From positions 310,001 to 374,000 of the forward strand of contig NZ_JANDBD010000003.1 in assembly GCF_024320865.1 (NCBI RefSeq): DNA of 64,000 nt, given 5' to 3'. Shown here piece after piece: positions 43,470-54,577 of the stretch (position 1 is its first letter; every line of letters begins with the position of its first letter). The stretch is from Mycolicibacterium arenosum (GTDB lineage: Bacteria > Actinomycetota > Actinomycetes > Mycobacteriales > Mycobacteriaceae). The translations under genes were made by a program, and so were the position numbers. The notes beneath the pieces are model-generated. The model ran no database searches, had not been told where the DNA came from, and was given only the letters and a program-made list of their open reading frames with translations.

Positions 43470-45398
43470 ATGACTGACCTGGAACGGCACGAATACGACG
43501 TCGTCGTGATCGGTGCCGGCGGCGCCGGACTGCGCGCGGTGATCGAAGCCCGCGAGCGCGGCCTGCGCGTCGCGGTGGTGACCAAATCGCTGTTCGGCAA
43601 GGCGCACACCGTGATGGCCGAGGGCGGCTGCGCGGCCGCCATGCGCAACGTCAACACCAAGGACAGCTGGCAGGTGCACTTCGGTGACACCATGCGCGGC
43701 GGCAAGTTCCTCAACAACTGGCGGATGGCCGAACTGCACGCGCAGGAGGCGCCCGACCGGGTCTGGGAGCTGGAGACCTACGGTGCGCTGTTCGACCGCA
43801 CCAAGGACGGCAAGATCAGCCAGCGCAACTTCGGCGGGCACACCTACCCGCGACTCGCGCACGTCGGCGACCGCACCGGCCTGGAGATCATCCGCACCCT
43901 GCAGCAGAAGATCGTGTCGCTGCAGCAGGAGGACAAGAGGGAACTCGGCGACTACGAGGCCCGCATCCGGGTGTTCCACGAGTGTTCGATCACCGATCTG
44001 ATCAAGACCGACGGGAAGATCGCAGGCGCGTTCGGCTACTACCGCGAGACCGGCAACTTCGTGCTGTTCGAGGCGCCGGCCATCGTGCTGGCCACCGGCG
44101 GCATCGGCAAGTCGTTCAAGGTGTCGTCGAACTCCTGGGAGTACACCGGCGACGGCCACGCGCTGGCGCTGCGCGCGGGTTCGGGCCTGATCAACATGGA
44201 GTTCATCCAGTTCCACCCGACCGGCATGGTCTGGCCGCTGTCGGTGAAGGGCATCCTCGTCACCGAGGGCGTGCGCGGCGACGGCGGAGTGCTGAAGAAC
44301 TCCGAGGGTAAGCGGTTCATGTTCGACTACATCCCGGACGTGTTCAAGGGTCAGTACGCCGAAACCGAGGAGGAGGCGGACCAGTGGCTCAAGGACAACG
44401 ACTCCGCACGCCGCACGCCTGACCTGCTCCCCCGCGACGAGGTCGCCCGCGCCATCAACGAAGAGGTCAAGGCCGGCCGCGGTACCCCGCACGGCGGCGT
44501 CTACCTCGACATCGCCTCGCGCATGCCCGCCGAGGAGATCAAGCGCCGGCTTCCGTCGATGTACCACCAGTTCATCGAGCTGGCCGAGGTCGACATCACC
44601 AAGGACGAGATGGAGGTCGGCCCGACCTGCCACTACGTCATGGGCGGTATCGAGGTCGACCCCGACAGCGGCGGCGCGGCCACCCCCGGCCTGTTCGCCG
44701 CCGGTGAGTGCTCCGGCGGCATGCACGGCTCCAACCGGCTGGGCGGCAACTCGCTGTCCGACCTGCTGGTGTTCGGGCGTCGTGCCGGTCTCGGCGCCGC
44801 CGACTACGTGCGGGCGCTGTCCGACGACACCCGGCCGAGGGTGTCCGACGCGGCGGTCGACGAGGCCACCAAGCTGGCGCTCGATCCGTTCGAGCCCAAG
44901 GAGAACGGCGAGAACCCGTACACCCTGCACGCCGAACTGCAGCAGTCGATGAACGACCTCGCGGGCATCATCCGCAAGGAGGGCGAGCTTCAAGAGGCGC
45001 TCGCCAAGATCGACGAACTCAAGACGCGCTACGCGAACGTCGTGGTCGAGGGCGGCCGCGTCTTCAACCCCGGCTGGCACCTCGCCATCGACATGCGGAA
45101 CATGCTGCTCGTCAGCGAGTGCGTGGCGAAGGCCGCACTGCAGCGCACCGAGAGCCGCGGCGGCCACACCCGCGACGACCACCCGAAGATGGACTCGCAC
45201 TGGCGCAACAAGCTGCTGGTGTGCAAGGTCGCCGAGCCCGCCGAAGACGGAGTCGCCGCAGTGGTGCCCGATGTCGACGTCGTGGCGGAGGAGCAGCCGA
45301 AGATGCGGGCCGATCTGCTGGCCACCTTCGAGCTCTCCGAACTCGAGAAGTACTACACCGACGACCAATTGCTCGAGCACCCGGAACGGAAGGCCTGA
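43470..45398 (+). CDS. sdhA: Succinate dehydrogenase flavoprotein subunit
   Basis: A 642-residue FAD protein. The dinucleotide loop GAGGAG is at 15-20, and H46 in KAHTVMAEGGCAAAM is the residue that carries covalent FAD in the family. The substrate-binding ATGGIGKSF, THPTG-type QFHPTGMVWP and the SGGMHGSNRLGGNSLSDLLVFGRRAG region follow. It oxidises succinate to fumarate at the cytoplasmic side of the membrane. It lies 48 bases behind sdhC and 2 bases before sdhB. Corresponds to Rv0248c. Confidence 0.95.
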   Translation: MTDLERHEYDVVVIGAGGAGLRAVIEARERGLRVAVVTKSLFGKAHTVMAEGGCAAAMRNVNTKDSWQVHFGDTMRGGKFLNNWRMAELHAQEAPDRVWELETYGALFDRTKDGKISQRNFGGHTYPRLAHVGDRTGLEIIRTLQQKIVSLQQEDKRELGDYEARIRVFHECSITDLIKTDGKIAGAFGYYRETGNFVLFEAPAIVLATGGIGKSFKVSSNSWEYTGDGHALALRAGSGLINMEFIQFHPTGMVWPLSVKGILVTEGVRGDGGVLKNSEGKRFMFDYIPDVFKGQYAETEEEADQWLKDNDSARRTPDLLPRDEVARAINEEVKAGRGTPHGGVYLDIASRMPAEEIKRRLPSMYHQFIELAEVDITKDEMEVGPTCHYVMGGIEVDPDSGGAATPGLFAAGECSGGMHGSNRLGGNSLSDLLVFGRRAGLGAADYVRALSDDTRPRVSDAAVDEATKLALDPFEPKENGENPYTLHAELQQSMNDLAGIIRKEGELQEALAKIDELKTRYANVVVEGGRVFNPGWHLAIDMRNMLLVSECVAKAALQRTESRGGHTRDDHPKMDSHWRNKLLVCKVAEPAEDGVAAVVPDVDVVAEEQPKMRADLLATFELSELEKYYTDDQLLEHPERKA

Positions 45399-45400
45399 TC

Positions 45401-46153
45401 ATGGCTCCCTACAACGCGAAGCTCCGGGTCTGGCGCGGGGACCCCGAGGGCGGCGACCTGCAGGACTACACCGTCGAGGTCAACGACGGCGAAGTCGTGC
45501 TCGACATCGTCCACCGGCTGCAGGCCACCCAGGCCGGCGATCTGGCCGTGCGGTGGAACTGCAAGGCGGGCAAGTGCGGCTCGTGCTCTGCGGAGATCAA
45601 CGGCAGGCCGCGACTGCTGTGCATGACCAGAATGTCGACGTTCGACCAGGACGAGACCGTGACCATCACGCCGTTGCGCACGTTCCCGGTCATGCGCGAC
45701 CTCGTCACCGACGTCTCGTTCAACTACACGAAGGCGCGCGAGATCCCGTCGTTCACGCCGCCGAAGGACCTGCAGCCCGGTGACTACCGCATGCAGCAGG
45801 AGGACGTGAACCGCAGCCAGGAGTTCCGGAAGTGCATCGAGTGCTTCCTGTGCCAGAACGTCTGCCACGTCATGCGCGATCACGAGGAGAACAAGGAAGC
45901 GTTCTCCGGGCCGCGGTACCTGATGCGTCAGGCCGAGCTGTCGATGCACCCGCTGGACACCATCGATCGCCGCGACATGGCTCAGGAGGAGAACGGCCTC
46001 GGGTTGTGCAACATCACCAAGTGCTGCACCGAGGTGTGCCCCGAGCACATCAAGATCACCGACAACGCTTTGATTCCGATGAAGGAGCGCGTCGCCGACC
46101 GGAAGTACGACCCGGTGGTGTGGCTCGGCAAGGTGCTCTTCAAGAAGAAGTAG
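45401..46153 (+). CDS. sdhB: Succinate dehydrogenase iron-sulfur subunit
   Basis: A 250-residue protein. The [2Fe-2S] ligands are C54, C59, C62 and C74 (NCKAGKCGSCSAEINGRPRLLC). The [4Fe-4S] motif is CIECFLCQNVC with C145, C148, C151 and C155, and the [3Fe-4S] region is CNITKCCTEVCPEH around 203-213. It passes electrons from SdhA to SdhC and quinone. The ATG at 45401 follows the sdhA stop by 2 bases, and the AAGGC-type site is inside sdhA. Corresponds to Rv0247c. Confidence 0.95.
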   Translation: MAPYNAKLRVWRGDPEGGDLQDYTVEVNDGEVVLDIVHRLQATQAGDLAVRWNCKAGKCGSCSAEINGRPRLLCMTRMSTFDQDETVTITPLRTFPVMRDLVTDVSFNYTKAREIPSFTPPKDLQPGDYRMQQEDVNRSQEFRKCIECFLCQNVCHVMRDHEENKEAFSGPRYLMRQAELSMHPLDTIDRRDMAQEENGLGLCNITKCCTEVCPEHIKITDNALIPMKERVADRKYDPVVWLGKVLFKKK

Positions 46154-46186
46154 AGCGCTTCACGAGGCGGTAGCGCGGCGTACGGT

Positions 46187-46235
46187 GGGGTGTGCACCCA
46201 TGTTCGACCTTTCGACGATGAAAGGGGCACACCCC
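46187..46235 (+). promoter_or_regulatory. Hairpin enclosing the ribosome-binding site of the 53-residue gene
   Basis: GGGGTGTGC (46187-46195) pairs perfectly with GCACACCCC (46227-46235), whose last base is next to the ATG at 46236. The 31-base loop contains the AAAGGGG ribosome-binding site. In an mRNA coming from sdhB this 9-bp stem would cover the start region, a possible translation switch. The TACGGT at 46181-46186 could be a -10 box making a shorter mRNA in which the stem is only partly formed. Confidence 0.5.
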
Positions 46236-46397
46236 ATGAGCACTGGAGAAACCCAGAGCGTCAACGACATTCGCACGGCCATCCGGGAGTTGAGCGCACG
46301 CGCCGAACTGGCCCGCAAGGAAGGCCGCGACGCCGACGCCGCGGAACTCGAGCAGCGCGTCGACGGCTACCGCACCGAACTGGGCGCGCGGCCCTAG
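46236..46397 (+). CDS. Small 53-residue coiled-coil-like protein
   Basis: A 53-residue protein with a strongly helical, charged sequence (VNDIRTAIRELSARAELARKEG, DADAAELEQRVDGY) that fits a short coiled coil. AAAGGGG at 46221-46227 is 8 bases before the ATG. It lies behind the sdh operon and convergent with the flavin reductase gene. Function unknown. Confidence 0.65.
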   Translation: MSTGETQSVNDIRTAIRELSARAELARKEGRDADAAELEQRVDGYRTELGARP

Positions 46398-46402
46398 CTG
46401 AG

Positions 46403-47873
<1,471 letters not shown>

Positions 47874-47946
47874 CCACCCATGATCGCCGAGGTCGGCGCC
47901 GGCGGCCAGGTTCCGAATCGGCGTGAGCGGTAACGTGTCGCGCGAC

Positions 47947-48597
47947 ATGTGGATCACCGTCGTGGTCATGGCGATCGCCATCGGCCTTGAGCCCTTCCGG
48001 ATCGGGATGACGGTGCTGATGCTCAGCCGGCCGCGGCCTCAACTGCAGCTGTTCGCCTTCCTGTGCGGCGGGTTCGCCATGGGTACGACGGTCGGTCTGG
48101 TGGTGTTGTTCGGCCTCCGTGAGCATCTGGTCGACAACGCGCACTTCACCCTGCCACGGGTGCAGCTGGTGATCGGCAGCCTGGCGCTGGCGATCGGCGC
48201 CTACCTCGCGCTGCGGCCGGGACCCGCCCGCCGCGACGGGGACGGCTGGATGTCCCGGCTGGTGGACCGGGTGACGCGCGGCAGTTCGCTGTGGGTCGCC
48301 GCGGCGGCCGGGCTGGCGATCGCACTGCCGTCGGTCGACTTCCTCGCGGTGCTGGCCGTCATCCTGGCGTCCGGAGCGGGTGCGGCCACTCAAGTGGCGG
48401 CGCTGGCGCTGTTCCAGGTCGTGGCGTTCATGCTCGTCGAGCTCCCGCTGGTCGCGTATCTCGTTGCGCCGCAACGCACCCTAGCGGCGATGACGTCCCT
48501 CAACAACTGGATCCGGTGCCGCAGGCGCCGCGAGGTGGCCGCACTGCTCGGAATCGTCGGAGCGATCCTCATCACGGTCGGGCTGGTGAGCCTCTAA
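47947..48597 (+). CDS. GAP/Sap-family membrane protein (lipid addressing)
   Basis: A 216-residue, six-helix membrane protein from the ATG at 47947 (GTG at 47923 or 47935 possible). [31 protein letters not shown] is the family-typical start. Relatives (Gap, Sap) help place glycopeptidolipid and sulfolipid at the cell surface together with MmpL proteins. Its location next to the PE-PPE, FadD23 and MmpL10 genes makes a role in trehalose polyphleate transport likely. Its stop overlaps the PE-PPE gene by 4 bases, in convergent orientation. Confidence 0.78.
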   Translation: MWITVVVMAIAIGLEPFRIGMTVLMLSRPRPQLQLFAFLCGGFAMGTTVGLVVLFGLREHLVDNAHFTLPRVQLVIGSLALAIGAYLALRPGPARRDGDGWMSRLVDRVTRGSSLWVAAAAGLAIALPSVDFLAVLAVILASGAGAATQVAALALFQVVAFMLVELPLVAYLVAPQRTLAAMTSLNNWIRCRRRREVAALLGIVGAILITVGLVSL

Positions 48598-49763
48598 CCG
48601 CCCGGCGCGGGCTTCGGCGGGTTGTTCAACACGTACTGCGCGCCGGCGAGCAGCTGCGAAATCGGGTCGGTGGCACCACCGCCGAACGACGCGTCGGTGG
48701 ACGGAGCGGTGACCTCAGCAGGGTCGTAACCGTGCACCGGATCCACCGTGATCGGGGCCGTCGCCGGATCGTTGTTGCGCGAATAGCCCGCATCGACCAT
48801 CGGCAGCAGCACCGAGTCGAGCTTGTTCAGCGTGCCCTCGTCGACGCCGAGGTATTTGAATCCCATCACGATCGGCAGATGCTGCTCGGGCACCATGTAG
48901 GTCGTCGTCTTCGCACCCTTGGAGTTCACCGTCGTACGGATGTTGCGGGCGGGCACGCTGATATTGCTCGGGTCGGTGAACGCCACCGCGGTGTGGCCGG
49001 TCGCGAGACCGAACACCGCGTTGACGACGCTCATCCAGCTCTGGTCCGCCTGATCCGGCCAGTCGGCGATGCTGTCGTAGGGCGACACGAATTGATAAGT
49101 GTCGTATTGGCTTTCGACCGGAGGACGAATCCGGTAGTCGAGCGACGGCACGACGGCGCCGACGGGGAACATCTGCGTCAGGAAGCCCTCGCCGAACGCG
49201 TGCTTGCCCACCGGGTCGCCGTACATGGCGAAGCTCAGCTGATCGCGTGGCGGCGCATCGGGGTCGTTGGCGAGCTGCGCCTGCACCTCGTTGAGGACCA
49301 TCGCGCCTTCGGACAGGCCCATCACGGTGCCGGGTCCACCCGCTTTGATCTGCGCGATCGTGTGCGGCGCGCCCTCGTTTATCGACTCCTCGACGCTGGG
49401 ACCGTCGAGGCCCAGTCCCGGCAGGATCTGCTCCCCGACGGCGCCGATACCGGGGAAGAGACGTTCGAGCGTGTGGCCCTGCACCTGACCCGCGGGATAG
49501 CGGACGATCTGCTTCTGCTCCTGGTTTCCAGGGAACCAGTTCTTGCCGGTGTCGATGATGTACTGGTCGTAGGGGATTCCGAGCACATGCGCTCCGCCGA
49601 GCGCGTACCCCTTGCCCGGCGTGCCGATCTGCGCCGGTGCCGGGGGCGGCGGCGCAGGCGGGTCGTCCGCGACGGCGCTGCCTGCACCGAAAAGGCCTGT
49701 AGCGCCGCCGATTACCAGCACAGCGACCGGCGCGAAGCGTTTCACAGCGTCCACGGAAGCCAC
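48594..49763 (-). CDS. Secreted PE-PPE-domain hydrolase/acyltransferase of the polyphleate locus
   Basis: An exported protein of about 389 residues. The start may be GTG 49763, 49754 or 49745; all give a signal peptide ([26 protein letters not shown]) followed by [13 protein letters not shown]. The PE-PPE (PF08237-type) serine hydrolase domain has S151 in GLSEGA and begins with a family segment [20 protein letters not shown]. In the trehalose polyphleate pathway the PE protein transfers acyl chains outside the membrane, turning diacyltrehalose into the final product. Its start overlaps or adjoins the fadD23 stop. It has no classic PE motif at its N-terminus. Confidence 0.8.
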   Translation of the reverse strand: MASVDAVKRFAPVAVLVIGGATGLFGAGSAVADDPPAPPPPAPAQIGTPGKGYALGGAHVLGIPYDQYIIDTGKNWFPGNQEQKQIVRYPAGQVQGHTLERLFPGIGAVGEQILPGLGLDGPSVEESINEGAPHTIAQIKAGGPGTVMGLSEGAMVLNEVQAQLANDPDAPPRDQLSFAMYGDPVGKHAFGEGFLTQMFPVGAVVPSLDYRIRPPVESQYDTYQFVSPYDSIADWPDQADQSWMSVVNAVFGLATGHTAVAFTDPSNISVPARNIRTTVNSKGAKTTTYMVPEQHLPIVMGFKYLGVDEGTLNKLDSVLLPMVDAGYSRNNDPATAPITVDPVHGYDPAEVTAPSTDASFGGGATDPISQLLAGAQYVLNNPPKPAPGG

Positions 49764-49764
49764 C

Positions 49765-51516
49765 CTACGCGTCCAGCCGCTCGAACTGGTCCTGCCGATA
49801 CTGCTCGGCACACGCCGCGCGCCGGATCTTGCCGCTGGTCGTGGTCGGGATCGACCCTGGCTGCACCAGCACCAGGTCCCCGACGTTCAAGCCGTGCGCA
49901 TTGGAGATCGCCGACGTGACGTCGTTCTTGACCCCGCTGAGCCAGCTGACCGGATCCCCGTTGCCGTCGGTGCGCATCTTGAGTTCGATGACGGTGACGA
50001 GTTCCTCGGTGCCGCGCACCGGAACCGCCAGCGCGGCGACCCGGCCACCGGTGATCTCCTGCACCGTCGCCTCGATGTCCTCGGGATAGTGGTTGCGGCC
50101 GCGCACGATCAGCAGGTCCTTGATCCTGCCCACGATGAACAGTTCACCGTCGTGAACGAACCCGAGATCGCCGGTGCGCAGCCACGGCCCTGTCGGCGTG
50201 CCCGTGGACGGATCGACGATCTCTGCGCCAAAGCACAACTGCTCCTGCGGCGACTTCTTCCAGTAGCCCTCCGCCACGTTCTCGCCGCACACCCAGATCT
50301 CACCGATCAGGCCCGGTGCGGCCTCGTGCCGCGTTTCGTTGTCGACGATGCGCAGCGACGGGGATTGCGGCACAGCGTATTTGACGAGCGACGTGCCCTT
50401 TCTCCGCGTGGTCGGCTCCACTCGGCCCGCCGCCAGCGCGTCGACGTCGAAGTGGGCCTCGGCGGTCGAGTCGTTCCACACTCCACTCGTCACGAAGACC
50501 GTCGCCTCCGCCAAGCCGTACGAGGGGCGCATCATGTCGTCACGGAAGTTGAAGTGCGCGAACCGATCCACGAACCGCCGCAGCGTCGCGGGTTCGACCC
50601 GCTCGGCGCCGCTGATGATGCCGCGCACACCTCCGAGATCGAGTCCGGCGAGGTCGGCGTCGGTGGTCTTCCTGGCCGCCAGGTCGAACGCGAAGTTCGG
50701 CGCCGACGACCACGCGTGCGGATACTCGGCCAGCGCGCGCACCCAGCGGGACGGCTTCTCGAGGAACGCAACGGGACTGGTCAACACGGCGTGAAAACCG
50801 CCGAGGATCGGTGCGCAGATTCCGAGCACCAGACCCATGTCGTGGTAGAACGGCAGCCACGACACGATCGTCATGTCAGCGGGAGCCTTGGATTCGGCGA
50901 AGAAGCTTCGCATCAACTGGTCGAAGTTCGCCGTGAGGTTGCGGTGCGACAGCATGACCCCGGCGGGCGACCGAGTCGAACCCGAGCTGTACTGCAGGTA
51001 CGCGACGCTGGGCAGGTCGGCGGGCAGCGGGCCCGCGGGACCGGCTCCGTCCTCTTGGGACTGCGCCACCCTGTCGACCTCGATGAGCTTCGGTGCCGTG
51101 TCCAACCGCGACTGGTCGACGTAGTCGCCGACGTCCCCGGCGACCTCTGCCGTCGTGAGCACGACGGCGGGTGAGGTGTCCTCGAACACCGTGCTGACGC
51201 GGTCGTGCGTCGAGCCGCGATGCGGCAGGGGAAGCGGGACCGCGATCAGCCCGGCCTGCATGGCACCGAGGAACGCGGTGACGTAGTCGAGGCTCTGCGG
51301 TGCCAGGATCACCGCCCGGTCACCGACCGACGCGTGGTGGCTGAGCTCGCGCGCAACGCCCAGCGTGCGGCGCGACAGCTGCGACCACGTGAGCGTTTCG
51401 GCGACTCCCGCCGGATCGTGCGTGTAGTCGATGAACGTCAGCGCGGCGTCGTCGGGGCGCATGCTGGCGCGTCCGTGAAGCATGGAGATCACCGATGATT
51501 GGGGTGCCGGCGTCAC
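49765..51516 (-). CDS. fadD23: Fatty acyl-AMP ligase FadD23 type
   Basis: A 583-residue acyl-adenylate-forming enzyme of the FAAL class. [20 protein letters not shown] at 172-191 is the FAAL phosphate loop (SSGSTRSP), [25 protein letters not shown] follows, and [36 protein letters not shown] precedes the C-terminal lysine in [12 protein letters not shown]. FAALs make acyl-AMP and hand the chain to a PKS acyl carrier, without releasing CoA thioester. Here it would load the PKS at 56 kb. GTG start at 51516. Same strand as mmpL10. Confidence 0.88.
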   Translation of the reverse strand: MTPAPQSSVISMLHGRASMRPDDAALTFIDYTHDPAGVAETLTWSQLSRRTLGVARELSHHASVGDRAVILAPQSLDYVTAFLGAMQAGLIAVPLPLPHRGSTHDRVSTVFEDTSPAVVLTTAEVAGDVGDYVDQSRLDTAPKLIEVDRVAQSQEDGAGPAGPLPADLPSVAYLQYSSGSTRSPAGVMLSHRNLTANFDQLMRSFFAESKAPADMTIVSWLPFYHDMGLVLGICAPILGGFHAVLTSPVAFLEKPSRWVRALAEYPHAWSSAPNFAFDLAARKTTDADLAGLDLGGVRGIISGAERVEPATLRRFVDRFAHFNFRDDMMRPSYGLAEATVFVTSGVWNDSTAEAHFDVDALAAGRVEPTTRRKGTSLVKYAVPQSPSLRIVDNETRHEAAPGLIGEIWVCGENVAEGYWKKSPQEQLCFGAEIVDPSTGTPTGPWLRTGDLGFVHDGELFIVGRIKDLLIVRGRNHYPEDIEATVQEITGGRVAALAVPVRGTEELVTVIELKMRTDGNGDPVSWLSGVKNDVTSAISNAHGLNVGDLVLVQPGSIPTTTSGKIRRAACAEQYRQDQFERLDA

Positions 51517-51564
51517 GAGTCCCTCCCCGTCTTTCGTAGTTTCATCCGCATCGCAGACCCTCGC

Positions 51565-54561
51565 TCATCCGACGTTCGCTGACTCGACGGGCGCGACTCT
51601 GCGGCCGTCGGGACGTGACGGCCACCAGTTCGCGCGACCGACCAGCGTCGCGACGGCGGGCACCGTGATGGTCCGAACCACGAAGGTGTCGAGCAGAATT
51701 CCGACGCCGATGACGAAACCGCCCTGCACCACGATGCCGATGCTGGAGAACATCAGGCCGGCCATCGACGCGGCGAAGATCAGGCCCGCGGCGGTGATCA
51801 CGCCGCCCGTCGTACTCAGCGTCCGGATGATGCCGTAGCGCAGGCTGTTCGGGGATTCGTCACGCATTCGCGAGACGAACAGCATGTTGTAGTCGGCGCC
51901 CACCGCGACGAGCACCACGAACGCCAGTGGCGGCACGCTCCAGTGCAGTTCCTGGCCGAGGAGGACCTGGAACACCAGCACGCCGATCCCGATCGCCGCG
52001 AAGTAGGAGACCACCACCGACCCGACGAGGTACAGGGGTGCGATGACGGAGCGCAGCAGCAGCATCAGGACCAGCAGCACGACGACCAGCGTCGCGGCGA
52101 TGATGAACCGGATGTCCTGCTGGTAGTAGTCGCGCGTGTCGCGCAGCGCCGCGGGCAGACCACCCATCGAGATCGTCGCGTCGGACAGCGTGGTGTTCGG
52201 CTGGGCGCCCCTGGCGACGTCGTTGATCTCGTTGACCTGGTCCATCGCCTCGGAACTGAACGGGCTCAGCTTCGTCCGCACCAGGTACCGCACAGAGTGC
52301 CCGTCCGGCGAGATGAACGCCGCGGACACCTTCTTGAAGTCCGCGAGGCCGAGCACCTCGGGCGGGATGTTGAACCCGGCCATCGACGGGTCGGCGGCTT
52401 GACTGCGCATCGTCAACAGGAACGACGACGCCTGGTTGAGCCCGTCGGCCATCACCTTGACCTGCTGGACCAGTTCGTCCACGCCGCCGGCCACCTCACG
52501 GCTGCCACCGGCGAGGCGGTTGGCCCCCTGCTGCAACTGAGCGAGGCCGGTCTGCGGGCCGCCGGGCCGGTCGAGTCCCGCGGCTTTGGCCGCCTTGGAG
52601 ATGCTCGCCATCGCGTTGTTGAGCTTGCTGACCGTCGCGGTGAGCGTCTCCTTGTCGCTGGAGCCCTGGAGTTGGCGCGCGGCCTCGTTGAAGTCCTCGA
52701 GCGCCCCGGCGTCGCGCGCCGCCGCGATCTTCTCGAACTGGTTGCGGGTGTCGGTGCAGGAGGGGTCGGCGTTGCAGACGGGATTGCCCTGCAACGCCGT
52801 CAGGACGGGCCCGATCCACGCGAACATGTCCCTGACGTTCGCGAAGTTGATGCCCATCGCGTTACCGAGCCGGTTCGCCGCCTGAACCAGCTTGGCGGCG
52901 TTCTCGACGTCACGCACCAGCTTGTCGCCGCCCTCCTTGGTCTTCACCGACGAGAACGCGTCGAGAAGGCCCTGGATGCTCGGCGCCATCTGGTTGACCT
53001 GAGCGCGCACGGTGCTGAGGTTGTCGGCGAGGGTATCGGCGCCGGCGGCCAGCTTGTTGAGATCTCCGCTGCGCTTGTCGATCTGCGCAGACCCGTCGGC
53101 CAGCCGGTCACCGACTATGCCCGCCTGGAACGTCGCCCTGAACTCCTGCGGGACCTCGCCGAGCGGCCGCGTGATGCCGTTGACCATCTCCACGTTCGGC
53201 AGTTGGGCGACGCGCGACGCCATCTGTTCGAGGTCGGCGAGCGCCTGCGGTGAGCGCAGATCGCGAGGCGATTGGACCAGAATGTACTCCGGGATCGCCT
53301 GACTGATCGGGAAGTGTTTCTCCATCGCGGCGTAGCCGATCGAGCTCGGAGCGGACGCCGAGACGACCTTGCGGTCGTCGTAGTTGAAATGAGCGAGCGT
53401 TCCGATCCCGGCGAGAATCGCCAGGACCAGCAGACTGGCGACGAGGTGCGGCACCGGCCTTCGCACGATGCGGATCCCGGACTTCCGCCAGAACGTCGCG
53501 GTGAGCTCGCGCCGGGGCTTCACCCAGCCGCGCGGGCCCGCCAGCACGAGGATCGCCGGGAGCAGCGTCATGCCAGCGAGGTAGGCGACGCCGATCCCGA
53601 TCGCCGACGATGTTCCTACGGTCTTGAAAACGCCCATCTTCGCGAAGCTCAGCAGAAGGAACGTGATGCCGACCGTCGCAGCGGACGCGGTGATGACCTT
53701 CCCGATCGAGATGACGGCCGCCACGACCGCCTTCTTCTCGTCGTAGCCGGCTCGTATGTAGTCGTGGTAGCGGCTGATGAGGAATACCGCGTAGTCGGTG
53801 CCCGCACCGGCCATGATCGCGCTGAGGAAGACGATCGACTGGTTCGAGACGCCCGCCCCGGTCAGCTGAGAAAATCCCGCGACGAGCCCCTGCGCGATCA
53901 CCAACGAGGAGCCGATGGTGACGAGTGGCAGCAGCATCGTGACGAGGCTGCGGTAGACGATGAGAAGCACCAGCAGCACGAGCACCGCGATGGCGATCTC
54001 GATCGGGAGGCGGTCCTGCTCGCCTGCCACCGTGAGGTCGGCGACCGTGGCCGCCGGACCGGTCACGTGCACCGCGAGCGGACCGTCCGAGGTGTTGTGC
54101 GCGACGATGTCGGAGACCCGGTTGAACGCCTCGTACGCCCGCGGCGTGCCCAGCTCGCCCTCGAGGCTGACCGGCAGCACCCACGTCGTCTTGTCCTCGC
54201 TCGTCAGGAATTGCCGCAACTGCGGCGTGCTGACGAAATCCTGAACCGACACGACGTCGGTCACGTCGTCGCGAATGGCGTCGACGAGTCCTCGGTACTC
54301 GGCCTCGTCGGCCGCTGTCAGGCCGTTCTCGTTGATGAGGGCGACGACGAGGAGGTTGTCGTTACCGGGCTCGCGGAAAGCCTCGGTCATCTTCGCGGCG
54401 GTGACGCTCGAGGGCGCGTCGCCGGGCAGGATCGCGAGCGGGTTGCGCTGGGCCATCTCGCCGAGCGAGGGGAAAGTCAACGGCAGGGCGACCGCGAGCG
54501 CGACCCAGATCCCGATCACCGCCAGTGGCCATCGGACCACCAGATCGGCCAGCCGTCTCAT
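51565..54561 (-). CDS. mmpL10: MmpL10-type RND lipid exporter
   Basis: A 998-residue RND transporter. MRRLADLVVRWPLAVIGIWVALAVALP is the usual MmpL start. The first five-helix block has FLSAIMAGAGTDYAVFLISRYHDYIRAG, a long coil-rich second loop (SGDLNKLAAGADTLADNLSTVRAQVNQM) follows, and the second block contains VAVGADYNMLFVSRMRDES. Both TD/AD-Y motifs carry the proton-relay aspartate/tyrosine pair of the family. MmpL10 exports diacyltrehalose-type lipids across the inner membrane. Its stop is 48 bases before the FadD23 start and it follows PapA3 by 16 bases. Confidence 0.88.
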   Translation of the reverse strand: MRRLADLVVRWPLAVIGIWVALAVALPLTFPSLGEMAQRNPLAILPGDAPSSVTAAKMTEAFREPGNDNLLVVALINENGLTAADEAEYRGLVDAIRDDVTDVVSVQDFVSTPQLRQFLTSEDKTTWVLPVSLEGELGTPRAYEAFNRVSDIVAHNTSDGPLAVHVTGPAATVADLTVAGEQDRLPIEIAIAVLVLLVLLIVYRSLVTMLLPLVTIGSSLVIAQGLVAGFSQLTGAGVSNQSIVFLSAIMAGAGTDYAVFLISRYHDYIRAGYDEKKAVVAAVISIGKVITASAATVGITFLLLSFAKMGVFKTVGTSSAIGIGVAYLAGMTLLPAILVLAGPRGWVKPRRELTATFWRKSGIRIVRRPVPHLVASLLVLAILAGIGTLAHFNYDDRKVVSASAPSSIGYAAMEKHFPISQAIPEYILVQSPRDLRSPQALADLEQMASRVAQLPNVEMVNGITRPLGEVPQEFRATFQAGIVGDRLADGSAQIDKRSGDLNKLAAGADTLADNLSTVRAQVNQMAPSIQGLLDAFSSVKTKEGGDKLVRDVENAAKLVQAANRLGNAMGINFANVRDMFAWIGPVLTALQGNPVCNADPSCTDTRNQFEKIAAARDAGALEDFNEAARQLQGSSDKETLTATVSKLNNAMASISKAAKAAGLDRPGGPQTGLAQLQQGANRLAGGSREVAGGVDELVQQVKVMADGLNQASSFLLTMRSQAADPSMAGFNIPPEVLGLADFKKVSAAFISPDGHSVRYLVRTKLSPFSSEAMDQVNEINDVARGAQPNTTLSDATISMGGLPAALRDTRDYYQQDIRFIIAATLVVVLLVLMLLLRSVIAPLYLVGSVVVSYFAAIGIGVLVFQVLLGQELHWSVPPLAFVVLVAVGADYNMLFVSRMRDESPNSLRYGIIRTLSTTGGVITAAGLIFAASMAGLMFSSIGIVVQGGFVIGVGILLDTFVVRTITVPAVATLVGRANWWPSRPDGRRVAPVESANVG

Positions 54562-54577
54562 ATCGCGCGTTCCATCA

